NCBI RefSeq assembly: GCF_006376685.1 | Contig: NZ_VEWL01000006.1 | Location: 1 to 64,000, forward strand | DNA length: 64,000 nt | Source: Ochrobactrum teleogrylli | Lineage (GTDB): Bacteria > Pseudomonadota > Alphaproteobacteria > Rhizobiales > Rhizobiaceae | Direction of reading: 5' to 3' | In this document: positions 55,149 through 64,000 of the stretch, in pieces | How positions within the stretch are numbered: the stretch's first letter is position 1 | Layout: every line of letters starts with the position of its first letter | The notes under the pieces: generated by a model | Told to the model about the DNA's origin: nothing | Seen by the model: the letters and a program-made list of their open reading frames with translations, nothing else | The model's database searches: none | Made by a program: the position numbers and the translations under genes

Positions 55149-56075
55149 ATGCTTAACCGTAGAACTTTTCTGGCGGCTGTTGCGCTCACCGCTACCATGA
55201 CCTTCCATGCTCAGGCTGCTGACTGGAGCAAGGAATATCCGGAACTGGTTCTGGGTGTTATCCCGGCTGAAAACGCCTCGACCACCAGCGACCGTTATGC
55301 GCCGCTCGCCGCTTATCTCGGCAAGGAACTGGGCACCAAGGTCACGCTGCGCGTTGCAAACGACTACGCCGCCGTTATCGAAGGCCAGCGCGCTGGCAAT
55401 ATCCAGATCGCTTTCTATGGCCCGGCTTCCTATGCACGCGCCGTCATGACCGGCGTTGAAACCACGCCGCTCGTCAACCAGCGTCACGACACCGGCGTCA
55501 ATGGCTATTATTCGGTCGTTTATGTTCGCGCCAACAGCCCATACCAGAAAATGGACGACCTGAAGGGCAAGAGCATCGCGCTCGTCGATCCGAACTCCAC
55601 CTCGGGCAACAATGCGCCACGCTACTTCCTGAACCGCGACGGCTATAGCGTCGATACGTTCTTCGGGAAGAACTTCTTCGCTGGCAGCCATGAAAACGCT
55701 GTTCTGGCGCTTGCTCAGGGCACCGCTGACGCCGCCGCCAATTCGTGGAACTCGGAAAACGACTCCAACCTGACCCGCATGATCAGCCGCGGTGTTCTCA
55801 AGGACGCAGACGGCAAGGCGCTGACGAAGGACGATTTCCGCATCATCTTCAAGTCGGACTTCCTGCCGGAAGGTCCGTTTGCCGTGCTCAGCACGTTGCC
55901 TGACCAGCTGAAGGCTGACATCAAGCAGGCTTTCCTCGACATGCCAAAGAAGGACAAAGCCGGATTTGACGCCCTTTCCGATGGCAAGGACCAGGAATTC
56001 GTGGCGACCGAAACCAAGGATTATGAGCCGATCATCGAGATGCTGAAGTTCAACGACAAGGCACGCAAGTCCTGA
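55149..56075 (+). CDS. phnD: Phosphonate-binding periplasmic protein PhnD, 308 aa
   Basis: Signal peptide (residues 1-24, ALTATMTFHAQA), then the binding-protein fold with LVLGVIPAENASTTSDRYAP and STSGNNAPRYFL, which contacts the phosphonate. RBS AGGAGA. Followed by a terminator before phnE. Confidence 0.94.
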   Translation: MLNRRTFLAAVALTATMTFHAQAADWSKEYPELVLGVIPAENASTTSDRYAPLAAYLGKELGTKVTLRVANDYAAVIEGQRAGNIQIAFYGPASYARAVMTGVETTPLVNQRHDTGVNGYYSVVYVRANSPYQKMDDLKGKSIALVDPNSTSGNNAPRYFLNRDGYSVDTFFGKNFFAGSHENAVLALAQGTADAAANSWNSENDSNLTRMISRGVLKDADGKALTKDDFRIIFKSDFLPEGPFAVLSTLPDQLKADIKQAFLDMPKKDKAGFDALSDGKDQEFVATETKDYEPIIEMLKFNDKARKS

Positions 56076-56090
56076 TCCGAAAAACAATCG

Positions 56091-56125
56091 AAATGCCCGA
56101 AGCCGCAAAAGCTTCGGGCATTTTT
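56091..56125 (+). terminator. Terminator/attenuator between phnD and phnE
   Basis: AAATGCCCGAAGC / GCTTCGGGCATTT with CGCAAAA loop and T-run. Strong; likely reduces readthrough so that the binding protein is made in excess of the permease. Confidence 0.85.
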
Positions 56126-56140
56126 GTTAGGGAATCTCGC

Positions 56141-57013
56141 ATGACGATATCCACTCTCGACGGCAGCGGCTCCAAGGGCCTGCTCGCCGAGTATCGCAGG
56201 GAAGTCGGGAAACGACGCCTTTACGGCATCGGTTTCCTCGTCGGCCTTATCGTTATCGCCATAGCTGCCTCTGTTGTTGCCGACGTTCGGCCGGGCACAC
56301 TGGTTGAAAATCTCTTTCGCTTTACAAGTTATCTCGGGCGCATTCTGCCAGATCTGACCATCGCCAATTTCTGGGGCGACATGGCCGCGTGGTACTGGAA
56401 TATCGGTGGCTGGCTCAAGATGCTCTTCGAGACGTTGCTGATCGCCTATCTCGCCACGCTGATCGGGGCGGTTATCGCTTTTGCGGCTTCCTTCGCAGCG
56501 TCCTCCAATATGGCCCCGAACTCGACGGTGCGTTTCATCGTTCGTCGTGGACTAGAACTGCTGCGGACCGTGCCTGAAATCGTGTTCGCCTTACTATTTG
56601 TTATCGCTTTCGGTCTGGGACCAATGGCCGGTGTGCTGGCTCTGATGCTTCACACGACCGGCGCGCTCGGCAAACTCTTTTCGGAAGTAGTCGAAAACAT
56701 CGACATGCGGCCCGTGGAAGGCATCCGTGCTTCCGGCGGCTCCGGCCTTCAGGTCATCCGCTTTGCCGTACTACCACAGGTCGCCGCCAATTTCGCCTCC
56801 TACGGGTTGCTGCGCTTTGAAATCAATGTGCGTGGTGCTTCCGTCATGGGCTTTGTCGGTGCAGGCGGTATCGGTCAGGAACTGCTCACTTCCATCCGGC
56901 AATTTTATTACAGCGATGTCAGCGCCATCCTGTTGCTGATTATCGTCACGATAGTCGTGATCGATCTCATCACCCAGCGTGTGCGTCACGCGCTTCTGGG
57001 CCGCATCGGTTAA
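56141..57013 (+). CDS. phnE: Phosphonate ABC permease PhnE (first), 290 aa
   Basis: Six-helix permease with the EAA-type loop (EVVENIDMRPVEGIRASGGS). Start MTISTLDGSG (RBS AGGGAA) lies just past the terminator. Pairs with the second PhnE to make a heterodimer channel. Confidence 0.92.
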   Translation: MTISTLDGSGSKGLLAEYRREVGKRRLYGIGFLVGLIVIAIAASVVADVRPGTLVENLFRFTSYLGRILPDLTIANFWGDMAAWYWNIGGWLKMLFETLLIAYLATLIGAVIAFAASFAASSNMAPNSTVRFIVRRGLELLRTVPEIVFALLFVIAFGLGPMAGVLALMLHTTGALGKLFSEVVENIDMRPVEGIRASGGSGLQVIRFAVLPQVAANFASYGLLRFEINVRGASVMGFVGAGGIGQELLTSIRQFYYSDVSAILLLIIVTIVVIDLITQRVRHALLGRIG

Positions 57014-57026
57014 AGGGGAGCTTATC

Positions 57027-57899
57027 ATGACAGACATTGCACAAAGCCTCTCCCGCGAAGCCCATGCCCACGATAAGGAATTGCGCGCGGAATATGCGGA
57101 ACTGTTCGGCAATACGCGCACATGGCGCAATCTGACGATTGCCGGCGTGCTCATCATCGCCTCGTTGTGGTTTGCCTTCTACTGGCTGGATTTTTCGCTG
57201 CTGCGTATCCTGAACGGCTTCGGTCGTCTCGGCGATTTCGCCTTGATGATGCTGCCACCGGCATCCAATGGCCGTTTCAGCCTATATCTGTGGTCAATGC
57301 TGGAAACGCTGGCCATTGCCTATCTGGGCACGCTTTTGGCCGCCTTACTGGCCTTTCCGTTCGGGTTTCTGGCGGCGAAGAACATCATCCCGAACATCTT
57401 CCTGCATTTCGGCATACGTCGCTTTCTCGATACCATCCGTGGCGTCGATACGCTGATCTGGGCGCTGATCTGGGTGTCAGTGGTGGGGCTAGGACCTTTC
57501 GCCGGTATTCTGGCTATCGCCTGTTCCGACTTTGGCGCTTTCGGCAAGCTGTTTTCGGAAGCCATTGAAGGCGCGGACAAGAAGCCGGTTGAAGGTGTTC
57601 TGTCGTCGGGAGGCAACCGTCTGCACGGTTATCGTTTCGGCGTGCTGCCGCAGGTTCTGCCGCTGATCGGTAGTCAGGTTCTGTACTTCTTCGAGTCCAA
57701 CACGCGCTCGGCAACGATCATCGGTATTGTCGGGGCAGGCGGCATCGGCGCGCATCTGGCCGAACAGATCAAGGTTTTGAACCTTCAGGACGTTTCGTTC
57801 CTGATCATCATGATCCTTATTGCTGTTGCGGTTATCGACTGGTTCTCGTCAAAGCTGCGTCATGCCATGATCGGCAAGAAGGCACAGAAATCGGTATAG
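57027..57899 (+). CDS. phnE: Phosphonate ABC permease PhnE (second), 290 aa
   Basis: Paralogue of the preceding permease, with EAIEGADKKPVEGVLSSGGN. RBS AAGGGGAG. Two PhnE genes in series are common in rhizobial phn loci. Confidence 0.92.
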   Translation: MTDIAQSLSREAHAHDKELRAEYAELFGNTRTWRNLTIAGVLIIASLWFAFYWLDFSLLRILNGFGRLGDFALMMLPPASNGRFSLYLWSMLETLAIAYLGTLLAALLAFPFGFLAAKNIIPNIFLHFGIRRFLDTIRGVDTLIWALIWVSVVGLGPFAGILAIACSDFGAFGKLFSEAIEGADKKPVEGVLSSGGNRLHGYRFGVLPQVLPLIGSQVLYFFESNTRSATIIGIVGAGGIGAHLAEQIKVLNLQDVSFLIIMILIAVAVIDWFSSKLRHAMIGKKAQKSV

Positions 57900-57924
57900 A
57901 GCGGTTATTAAAAACCGCTCTATA
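57895..57924 (+). terminator. phn operon terminator overlapping the phnE stop codon
   Basis: TATAGAGCGGTT (57895-57906) / AACCGCTCTATA (57913-57924). The TAG stop codon is inside the 5' arm. Followed by CATTCATTCAT, so the T-run is poor. Confidence 0.7.
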
Positions 57925-57947
57925 CATTCATTCATACGCATTATCCG

Positions 57948-57983
57948 ACGCAAAACCGCTTCGCACTTTTGCTGGAAATGCTC
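57948..57983 (-). repeat. REP-like palindromic element, copy 3 (inverted)
   Basis: Reverse complement reads GAGCATTTCCAGCAAAAG ... GCGGTTTTGCGT, the same unit as at 33686 with a few substitutions. It lies between phnE and marC and just reaches the marC stop codon. Confidence 0.7.
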
Positions 57984-58613
57984 TTAACCGGTTATGAGCG
58001 TCTTGATACCGTCGGCGACGAACTGAACGGCGAGTGCCGCCAGAATGACACCCAGCAAGCGGGTAAGAATGGATCGACCGGTTTCGCCAAGGAACCGGTC
58101 GACGCGTTCTGCGAGCAGAAGCACGACATAGGTAATGAGCAGGCAAACGAAGATCACCCCCAGAAGGGCGATACGCGGCCCGAAGCCATGGAATGAGTTC
58201 GACGTCAGCACGATGGCCGAGATCGCGCCGGGACCGGCAATAAGCGGTATTGCGAGCGGGAAGGCGGCAATATTGCGGATATGATCCTTGGTGATCGCGA
58301 CTTCGGCACTCTTTTCTTTGCGCTCGGTTCGCTTCTCGAAAATCATTTCAAACGCGATCCAGAACAGCAGCAGACCACCGGCGACGCGGAAAGCCCCGAT
58401 GGAAATGCCGAACATGCCGAGGATCTGCACGCCTGCCACGGCAAAGAGCGCCATGACGATGAATCCGATGATGGAAGCGCGAAGCGCGACCTGACCGCGA
58501 TGGTGACGATCCATGCCCGGCGTCAACGCCAGAAACAGCGGCGCCAGGCCCGGTGGATCGATCGTGACAAGAAGGGTGACGAAGGCGCTGAATACGGTAT
58601 CGTAGAACCCCAT
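57984..58613 (-). CDS. MarC-family integral membrane protein, 209 aa
   Basis: Six helices; LLVTIDPPGLAPLFLALTPG and PLAIPLIAGPGAISAIVLTS are the family's two conserved repeats. Function unproven, sometimes called a multiple antibiotic resistance protein; there is no good evidence for efflux. Divergent from gyrA. Confidence 0.88.
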   Translation of the reverse strand: MGFYDTVFSAFVTLLVTIDPPGLAPLFLALTPGMDRHHRGQVALRASIIGFIVMALFAVAGVQILGMFGISIGAFRVAGGLLLFWIAFEMIFEKRTERKEKSAEVAITKDHIRNIAAFPLAIPLIAGPGAISAIVLTSNSFHGFGPRIALLGVIFVCLLITYVVLLLAERVDRFLGETGRSILTRLLGVILAALAVQFVADGIKTLITG

Positions 58614-58850
58614 GCTACTGTCGCCCTCTCATTGGTCTGTCACGATTGAATTCTAGACGATCAAGCCGCATTGGTCGATGCAAAGTGCCGGATCGAGCAA
58701 CAAGCTTGCGCCATGTTTATGTGAATATCTTATAAGTCATTGATTTACAAAAACGATTTAGCCGCCGGAAATGGTCTCGAAATTGGCGTTTTGCGCTACT
58801 TTCCTTTATAAAGAGACTTTATCGATTCTGTTGAGAAAGATATCTGAATA

Positions 58851-61655
58851 GTGTCAGATCAAACCCCTCCACCCGGTTCCGACGATATGAATGGCGGCCC
58901 GAGCGGTATTGAGCCGATTTCCATTATCGAGGAAATGCAGCGCTCATATCTCGACTACGCCATGAGCGTTATCGTGAGCCGTGCTCTGCCCGACGTGCGC
59001 GACGGCCTGAAGCCAGTGCATCGTCGTATCCTTCACGCCATGAACGAGATGAATCTCGCCTATAACCGCCCCTACCGTAAATCGGCGGGTGTGGTCGGTG
59101 AGGTCATGGGTAAATATCACCCGCATGGCGATGCCTCGATCTACGATGCCCTCGTGCGTATGGCGCAGGATTTCTCCATGCGCGATCCGCTTGTCGACGG
59201 GCAGGGCAATTTCGGTTCCATCGACGGCGATCCCCCGGCGGCGATGCGTTATACCGAATGCCGTCTGGAAAAACTCACCGAAGCCCTTCTGTCGGACATC
59301 GACAAGGATACGGTCAATTTCCAGGACAATTACGACGGTCGCGAGCGGGAGCCGGTGGTTATGCCAGCGCGTTTCCCGAACCTCCTCGTCAACGGTTCGG
59401 GCGGTATTGCGGTCGGCATGGCGACCAATATTCCGCCGCACAACCTTGCCGAAGTCATCGACGGCTGCATCGCGTTAATTGAAAATCCAGCCATCCCGCT
59501 GGAAGAAATCATGGAGATCATTCCGGGTCCCGATTTCCCGACCGGAGGCATCATTCTCGGACGTGCTGGCATCAATTCCGCCTATACGACCGGGCGCGGT
59601 TCGGTGATCATGCGTGGACGCGCGGCAATCGAGCCGATGCGCGGCGACCGCGAAGCCATTATCATCACCGAGATTCCGTATCAGGTGAATAAGGCCTCGA
59701 TGATCGAGAAAATGGCCGAACTGGTGCGCGACAAGCGCATCGAAGGTATTTCCGATCTGCGCGACGAATCCGACCGTGAAGGCTATCGCGTCGTGGTCGA
59801 ATTGAAACGTGACGCCGTTGCCGATGTCGTGCTGAATCAGCTCTATCGCTACACGCCGTTGCAGACCTCGTTCGGCTGCAACATGGTGGCGCTGAATGGC
59901 GGCAAGCCGGAACAGCTGACGCTGCTCGACATGCTGCGCGCCTTCGTGGCCTTCCGCGAGGAAGTCGTCACCCGCCGCACCAAGTTCCTGCTGAACAAGG
60001 CGCGCGACCGTGCGCATGTGTTGGTGGGTCTGGCGATTGCGGTTGCCAATATCGATGAAGTGATCGCACTGATCCGTCGCGCGCCCGATCCAACGACCGC
60101 GCGTGAACAGTTGATGGAGCGCCGCTGGCCCGCCGCTGACGTTGCACCGTTGATCCGCCTGATCGACGATCCACGTCACCGCATCAATGAAGACAACACC
60201 TATAACCTCTCCGAAGAACAGGCCCGCGCCATTCTCGAATTGCGTCTGCAGCGCCTGACCGCGCTCGGACGTGACGAAGTGGCGGACGAACTGAACAAGA
60301 TCGGCGAGGAAATCCGCGATTATCTGGATATCCTGTCGTCGCGTTTGCGCGTCATGACCATCGTCAAGGACGAGATGATTGCCGTTCGTGACGAGTTCGG
60401 CAAGCCACGCCGCACCGAAATCGGTTTCGGCGGCGCGGAAATGGACGACGAAGACCTGATCGCTCGCGAAGACATGGTCGTCACCGTCAGCCATGCGGGC
60501 TATATCAAGCGCGTTCCGTTGACGACCTATCGCGCACAGCGCCGCGGTGGCAAGGGCCGTTCCGGCATGGCGACGAAGGATGAAGATTTCGTCACCCGCC
60601 TGTTTGTCGCCAATACGCATACGCCGGTTCTGTTCTTCTCCTCGCGTGGCATTGTCTACAAGGAAAAGGTCTGGCGCCTGCCGGTCGGCACACCGCAATC
60701 GCGCGGCAAGGCTCTCATCAACATGCTGCCGTTGCAGCAGGGCGAGCGCATCACGACCATCATGCCGTTGCCGGAGGATGAAGATTCCTGGGCAAATCTG
60801 GACGTCATGTTCTCGACCACGCGCGGTACGGTTCGCCGTAACAAGCTGTCGGACTTCGTTCAGGTCAACCGCAACGGCAAGATCGCGATGAAGCTCGAGG
60901 ATGACGGGGATGAAATCCTCTCCGTCGATACCTGTACGGAATTCGACGACGTGCTTCTGACCTGCGCCGGCGGCCAGTGTATCCGCTTCCCGGTTACCGA
61001 TGTGCGCGTCTTCGCAGGCCGCAACTCGATCGGCGTGCGCGGCATTAATCTGGCGGATGGCGACAAGGTCATCTCCATGGCGATCCTGCACCATGTCGAA
61101 GCCGATGCCTCGCAGCGTTCCGCCTATCTCAAGCGTTCGATTGCCGAACGCCGGGCGCAAGGCGCGGACGATGCCGACGATATCGTCGTTGTTGGTGAAG
61201 AAGTCGGTACGGACGCCGAACTTTCCGAAGAGCGGTATCAGGAACTGAAGGCGCGCGAACAAACCGTGCTGACGGTCAGCGAATATGGCTACGGCAAACG
61301 TTCATCGTCTTACGAGTTCCGTGTTTCGGGCCGTGGCGGCAAGGGCATCCGTGCCACCGACACGTCGAAGACCGACGAAATCGGCAAGCTCGTTTCGCTG
61401 TTCCCGGTCGAAGCAAGTGACCAGATCCTGCTCGTCTCCGATGGTGGCCAGCTGATCCGCGTGCCTGTCGATGGTATCCGTCTCGCGGGCCGTTCGACCA
61501 AGGGTGTTACGATCTTCAACACGGCTGACGGTGAAAAGGTTGTTTCCGTTGAGCGTATTTCCGAAACGGAAAGCGATGAGGAAAACGGCAATGGTGACGT
61601 TGAGGGTGGCGAATCCGCGCCCGGAGGCGAAGCACCCGCAGCCAGCGAAGAATAA
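58851..61655 (+). CDS. gyrA: DNA gyrase subunit A, 934 aa
   Basis: GTG start ([10 protein letters not shown]). Catalytic Tyr134 in [10 protein letters not shown]; quinolone pocket [17 protein letters not shown] at residues 90-106, with Ala95 at the place of E. coli Ser83; GyrA box QRRGGKG; six C-terminal beta-pinwheel repeats; acidic Glu/Gly tail. The C-terminal part has an acidic insertion ([19 protein letters not shown]) of the type seen in alphaproteobacteria. Strong terminator follows. Confidence 0.97.
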   Translation: MSDQTPPPGSDDMNGGPSGIEPISIIEEMQRSYLDYAMSVIVSRALPDVRDGLKPVHRRILHAMNEMNLAYNRPYRKSAGVVGEVMGKYHPHGDASIYDALVRMAQDFSMRDPLVDGQGNFGSIDGDPPAAMRYTECRLEKLTEALLSDIDKDTVNFQDNYDGREREPVVMPARFPNLLVNGSGGIAVGMATNIPPHNLAEVIDGCIALIENPAIPLEEIMEIIPGPDFPTGGIILGRAGINSAYTTGRGSVIMRGRAAIEPMRGDREAIIITEIPYQVNKASMIEKMAELVRDKRIEGISDLRDESDREGYRVVVELKRDAVADVVLNQLYRYTPLQTSFGCNMVALNGGKPEQLTLLDMLRAFVAFREEVVTRRTKFLLNKARDRAHVLVGLAIAVANIDEVIALIRRAPDPTTAREQLMERRWPAADVAPLIRLIDDPRHRINEDNTYNLSEEQARAILELRLQRLTALGRDEVADELNKIGEEIRDYLDILSSRLRVMTIVKDEMIAVRDEFGKPRRTEIGFGGAEMDDEDLIAREDMVVTVSHAGYIKRVPLTTYRAQRRGGKGRSGMATKDEDFVTRLFVANTHTPVLFFSSRGIVYKEKVWRLPVGTPQSRGKALINMLPLQQGERITTIMPLPEDEDSWANLDVMFSTTRGTVRRNKLSDFVQVNRNGKIAMKLEDDGDEILSVDTCTEFDDVLLTCAGGQCIRFPVTDVRVFAGRNSIGVRGINLADGDKVISMAILHHVEADASQRSAYLKRSIAERRAQGADDADDIVVVGEEVGTDAELSEERYQELKAREQTVLTVSEYGYGKRSSSYEFRVSGRGGKGIRATDTSKTDEIGKLVSLFPVEASDQILLVSDGGQLIRVPVDGIRLAGRSTKGVTIFNTADGEKVVSVERISETESDEENGNGDVEGGESAPGGEAPAASEE

Positions 61656-61699
61656 GCAAACTAGCCGGGCTTGATGCCCCGGTTGGAGTAAGCGCAATG

Positions 61700-61732
61700 A
61701 AAAAGGCCGATGGCAAAACCATCGGCCTTTTT
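61700..61732 (+). terminator. gyrA terminator
   Basis: Perfect 14-bp arms AAAAAGGCCGATGG / CCATCGGCCTTTTT around CAAAA, 45 bases after the stop codon. Confidence 0.9.
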
Positions 61733-61889
61733 CAGATGCCAAGACTGGAGGAATTGGCGATCTTCTAATCAGGTTGCGTCATTACGACAGATAGTTGATT
61801 TGTTTCGGGAATACCGCCGGTGATGTGTTCTTCTTCTGGATGCTCAATCTCAAGCCGAAAGGCGAGTGTTCAAGCCAGGAAGATACGAA

Positions 61890-62045
61890 TTACCGTGAGC
61901 GCATGTTGCGCATGCTGTTTAGGTCGAAGGCCACCTGACGCACGCGTTGGCGTTTGGCTTCGTTCTCCTCAAGGAGCAATATGATTGCCGATGCGGCCAT
62001 TGCGACCATCATGGATAATGCCAGAAGAAAGATCATCATCGTCAT
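61890..62045 (-). CDS. Small single-pass membrane protein, 51 aa
   Basis: Starts MTMMIFLLALSMMVAMAASA with RBS AAAGGA immediately upstream (spacing short). Hydrophobic residues 3-25, then a basic helix (NEAKRQRVRQVAFDL). It fills most of the gyrA-coaD gap. No family recognised. Confidence 0.5.
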   Translation of the reverse strand: MTMMIFLLALSMMVAMAASAIILLLEENEAKRQRVRQVAFDLNSMRNMRSR

Positions 62046-62233
62046 ATCCTTTCGACATACATACGCTTCAGAAACGAAAAGGTTGCACCAAACTTGCGCC
62101 TATTCTGGTAAATCGGTTGTGAACTTGCCGTGAAATCATCGTTCACATCGCGTTCAATTGGTTTCTTGGTTTCTATTTTCTTATCGTTCTGGTTCTTGTT
62201 GAAAATCCTGTCAGAAAAGGCTAGCTGGAAGAA

Positions 62234-62728
62234 ATGACAATCGCGATCTATGCGGGCTCCTTCGACCCGGTGACAAACGGCCATATGGATGTCCTGAAAG
62301 GTGCTTTGCGCCTTGCCGATGAGGTTATTGTCGCCATTGGCATGCATCCCGGTAAGAAGCCGCTGTTCAGTTTTGAGGAACGCGTGGAACTGATCGGCCA
62401 GAGCGCGAAAGCTGTTCTTGGCGGTGAAGCAGCGCGCGTTTCCGTTATCTCCTTTGATGGATTGGTGATCGACTCGGCGCGCAAGCATAAGGCGCAGCTG
62501 ATGGTGCGCGGCCTGCGCGACGGCACCGATCTCGATTACGAAATGCAGATGGCGGGCATGAACGGCACTATGGCGCCGGAATTGCAGACCGTTTTCCTGC
62601 CGGCCGATCCTGCCGTGCGCACCATTACCGCCACATTGGTTCGCCAGATTGCGTCCATGGGCGGCGATATCAGGCCTTTCGTACCGGCTGTTGTGGCCGC
62701 TGCCCTTGAAGCAAAATTCAAATCCTGA
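62234..62728 (+). CDS. coaD: Phosphopantetheine adenylyltransferase, 164 aa
   Basis: [20 protein letters not shown] (TxGH nucleotidyl-transfer motif) and [16 protein letters not shown] near the C-terminus, the position of the ISSTxVR motif. Penultimate step of coenzyme A synthesis. Usual length; RBS AGCTGGAAG. Confidence 0.96.
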   Translation: MTIAIYAGSFDPVTNGHMDVLKGALRLADEVIVAIGMHPGKKPLFSFEERVELIGQSAKAVLGGEAARVSVISFDGLVIDSARKHKAQLMVRGLRDGTDLDYEMQMAGMNGTMAPELQTVFLPADPAVRTITATLVRQIASMGGDIRPFVPAVVAAALEAKFKS

Positions 62729-62748
62729 GGTTTGGGAGTTTTTCGATC

Positions 62749-63324
62749 ATGAAATTTATCCGTTCGGCGCTTGCCGCTGCCGCGATTTTTACACTGTCTC
62801 AAGGCGTGATGGCATCCATCGCCAATGCGGCGGACACGCTCGTTCTGAAGCTCAAGGACGGTGATGTCGCAATCCAGCTGCGTCCCGACCTCGCGCCGAA
62901 GCATGTGGCCCAGATCGAGAAGCTGGCAAGCGAAGGCGCCTATGACGGCGTTGCCTTCCATCGTGTCATTCCGGGCTTCATGGCCCAGACCGGCGATGTC
63001 GAATTCGGCAATATGAACAAGGGCTTCGATGCATCGCGCGTTGGCACCGGCGGCTCCAAACTGCCTGATATCAAGGCTGAATTCTCGAAAGAACCTTTCG
63101 TGCGCGGCACTGTCGGCATGGCCCGCAGCCAGAGCCCGAATTCCGCCAATTCGCAGTTCTTCATCATGTTCGACGACGGTGCTTTCCTGAACGGCCAATA
63201 TACGGTTGTCGGCAAAGTTGTCAGCGGCATGGAAGCCGTGGACAAGATAAAGAAGGGCAGCGAATCCGATAATGGGTCCGTCGAAAACCCGGACAAGATC
63301 GTCAAGGCGACCATTCAGAAATAA
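62749..63324 (+). CDS. ppiA: Periplasmic cyclophilin-type peptidyl-prolyl isomerase, 191 aa
   Basis: Signal peptide (residues 1-27, ending IANA), then the cyclophilin core with FHRVIPGFMAQTGDVE, MARSQSPNSANSQFFI and YTVVGKVVSGMEAVDKI. Assists folding in the periplasm. Followed by a cytoplasmic paralogue. Confidence 0.92.
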   Translation: MKFIRSALAAAAIFTLSQGVMASIANAADTLVLKLKDGDVAIQLRPDLAPKHVAQIEKLASEGAYDGVAFHRVIPGFMAQTGDVEFGNMNKGFDASRVGTGGSKLPDIKAEFSKEPFVRGTVGMARSQSPNSANSQFFIMFDDGAFLNGQYTVVGKVVSGMEAVDKIKKGSESDNGSVENPDKIVKATIQK

Positions 63325-63374
63325 ATATCCAATACAACGCGTCTTATCGAACGCATTGAAACAGGAGAGGCCCA

Positions 63375-63881
63375 ATGGCTTACAAAGACCCCGAAAACAC
63401 GCTCGTTCTGGAAACCACCAAGGGCAATGTCGTGCTCGAACTCTATCCCGACCTGGCTCCGGGCCATGTCGAGCGCATCAAGGAACTGGCACGCGAAGGC
63501 GCTTATGATGGCGTCGTGTTCCACCGTGTCATTGACGGCTTCATGGCGCAGACCGGCGACGTGAAGTTCGGCAAGTCGGGCGGCGAACATTTCAACGGCT
63601 CGCGCGCTGGCATGGGCGGTTCGGACAAGCCGGACCTGAAGGCTGAGTTCTCCAACACCCAGCACAAGCGCGGCACGGCTTCGATGGCACGCAGCCAGAA
63701 CCCGAATTCTGCCAACTCGCAGTTCTTCATCTGCTTTACCGATGCTCCCTGGCTGGACCGCCAGTACACCGTATGGGGTCAGGTCATTGAAGGCATGGAC
63801 AATGTCGACAAGATCAAGCGCGGCGAGCCGGTCACCGACCCGGACAAGATCGTGTCTGCCCGCATCGCAGCCGACGCCTGA
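63375..63881 (+). CDS. ppiB: Cytoplasmic cyclophilin-type peptidyl-prolyl isomerase, 168 aa
   Basis: Same core (FHRVIDGFMAQTGDVK, MARSQNPNSANSQFFI) without a signal peptide, plus an insertion GKSGGEHFNGSRAGMGGSD. RBS AGGAGAGG. Paralogue of ppiA, 50 bases upstream; a recent-looking tandem pair. Confidence 0.93.
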   Translation: MAYKDPENTLVLETTKGNVVLELYPDLAPGHVERIKELAREGAYDGVVFHRVIDGFMAQTGDVKFGKSGGEHFNGSRAGMGGSDKPDLKAEFSNTQHKRGTASMARSQNPNSANSQFFICFTDAPWLDRQYTVWGQVIEGMDNVDKIKRGEPVTDPDKIVSARIAADA

Positions 63882-63949
63882 TCGACTATTTCCAATGAAA
63901 ATTGCGGCTCCGGTTCATACCGGGGCCACAGCTATGTACGAGGCCTATC

Positions 63950-64000
63950 ATGCGTGTTGATCTTTTCGATTTCGATCTGCCGGAAGAGCGTATTGCCCTG
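63950..64000 (+). CDS. queA: S-adenosylmethionine:tRNA ribosyltransferase-isomerase QueA, N-terminal fragment
   Basis: MRVDLFDFDLPEERIAL, the start of QueA, continues beyond the window. Acts in queuosine synthesis on tRNA. Only 17 residues visible, but the sequence and its place after the ppi pair fit Brucella gene order as recalled. Confidence 0.8.
   Translation, partial: MRVDLFDFDLPEERIAL

Noticed and set aside
59475..61262. 595-codon open frame antisense to gyrA
   Set aside because: Shadow of gyrA; low-complexity translation without domains.
1..64000. CRISPR array or rRNA genes
   Set aside because: No regularly spaced repeats of CRISPR size and no rRNA sequence seen; direct repeats are isolated pairs.

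Overview
The window looks like the chromosome of an alphaproteobacterium of the Brucella/Ochrobactrum group (Hyphomicrobiales). The basis is the backbone gene order (ntrY-ntrX-trkA ... hfq-hflX ... clpP-clpX-lon-hupB, uvrA, ssb, marC, gyrA-coaD-ppi-ppi-queA), the close match of ClpP, HU, UvrA and QueA to recalled Brucella proteins, and GAAC-N7-GAAC LexA boxes of the alphaproteobacterial type. No database search was possible.

Bases 1-14325 are the right part of an integrated mobilizable element; the left end lies outside the window. It ends at an intact tRNA-Arg(CCG) gene with a tyrosine integrase next to it. It carries a MOBQ-type relaxase, a MobC/TraD-like accessory protein, a probable oriT between them, and a single DotA/TraY-family type IV secretion protein five bases after mobC. 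No other secretion-system gene is visible, so the element probably depends on a helper plasmid or ICE. Its left 3.4 kb is a modular array of tiny genes: three paralogous 79-112 residue HTH proteins that all begin MYY, two copies of an AT-rich promoter block, two copies of a 3' hairpin with a compensatory base-pair change, long palindromes, and a 32-residue hydrophobic peptide gene behind a structured leader.

Bases 14403-27335 hold accessory chromosomal genes: an MFS transporter, then a polysaccharide cluster (UDP-glucuronate decarboxylase, UDP-sugar 4-epimerase, GT2 synthase, UDP-glucose dehydrogenase, two DUF995-like secreted proteins and a GH26-like secreted hydrolase). This matches the layout recalled for the uxs1-uxe-aps operon of Sinorhizobium meliloti, which makes an arabinose-containing polysaccharide. 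An AraC-family regulator with an N-terminal RxxxR motif follows, then small envelope and stress proteins.

Bases 27500-46120 are housekeeping genes: NtrY/NtrX, TrkA, a GT32-like glycosyltransferase, Hfq, HflX, ClpP, ClpX, Lon, HU, UvrA and SSB. Both uvrA and ssb have LexA boxes. Bases 46200-57924 are a complete C-P lyase (phosphonate) locus: phnF divergent from phnGHIJKL, a hexapeptide transferase, phnM and phnN, followed by phnC-D-E-E. It has a near-perfect PHO box and a PhnF-like palindrome in front of phnG and a second PHO box in front of phnC. The window closes with marC, gyrA, a small membrane-protein ORF, coaD, two cyclophilins (one exported, one cytoplasmic) and the start of queA.
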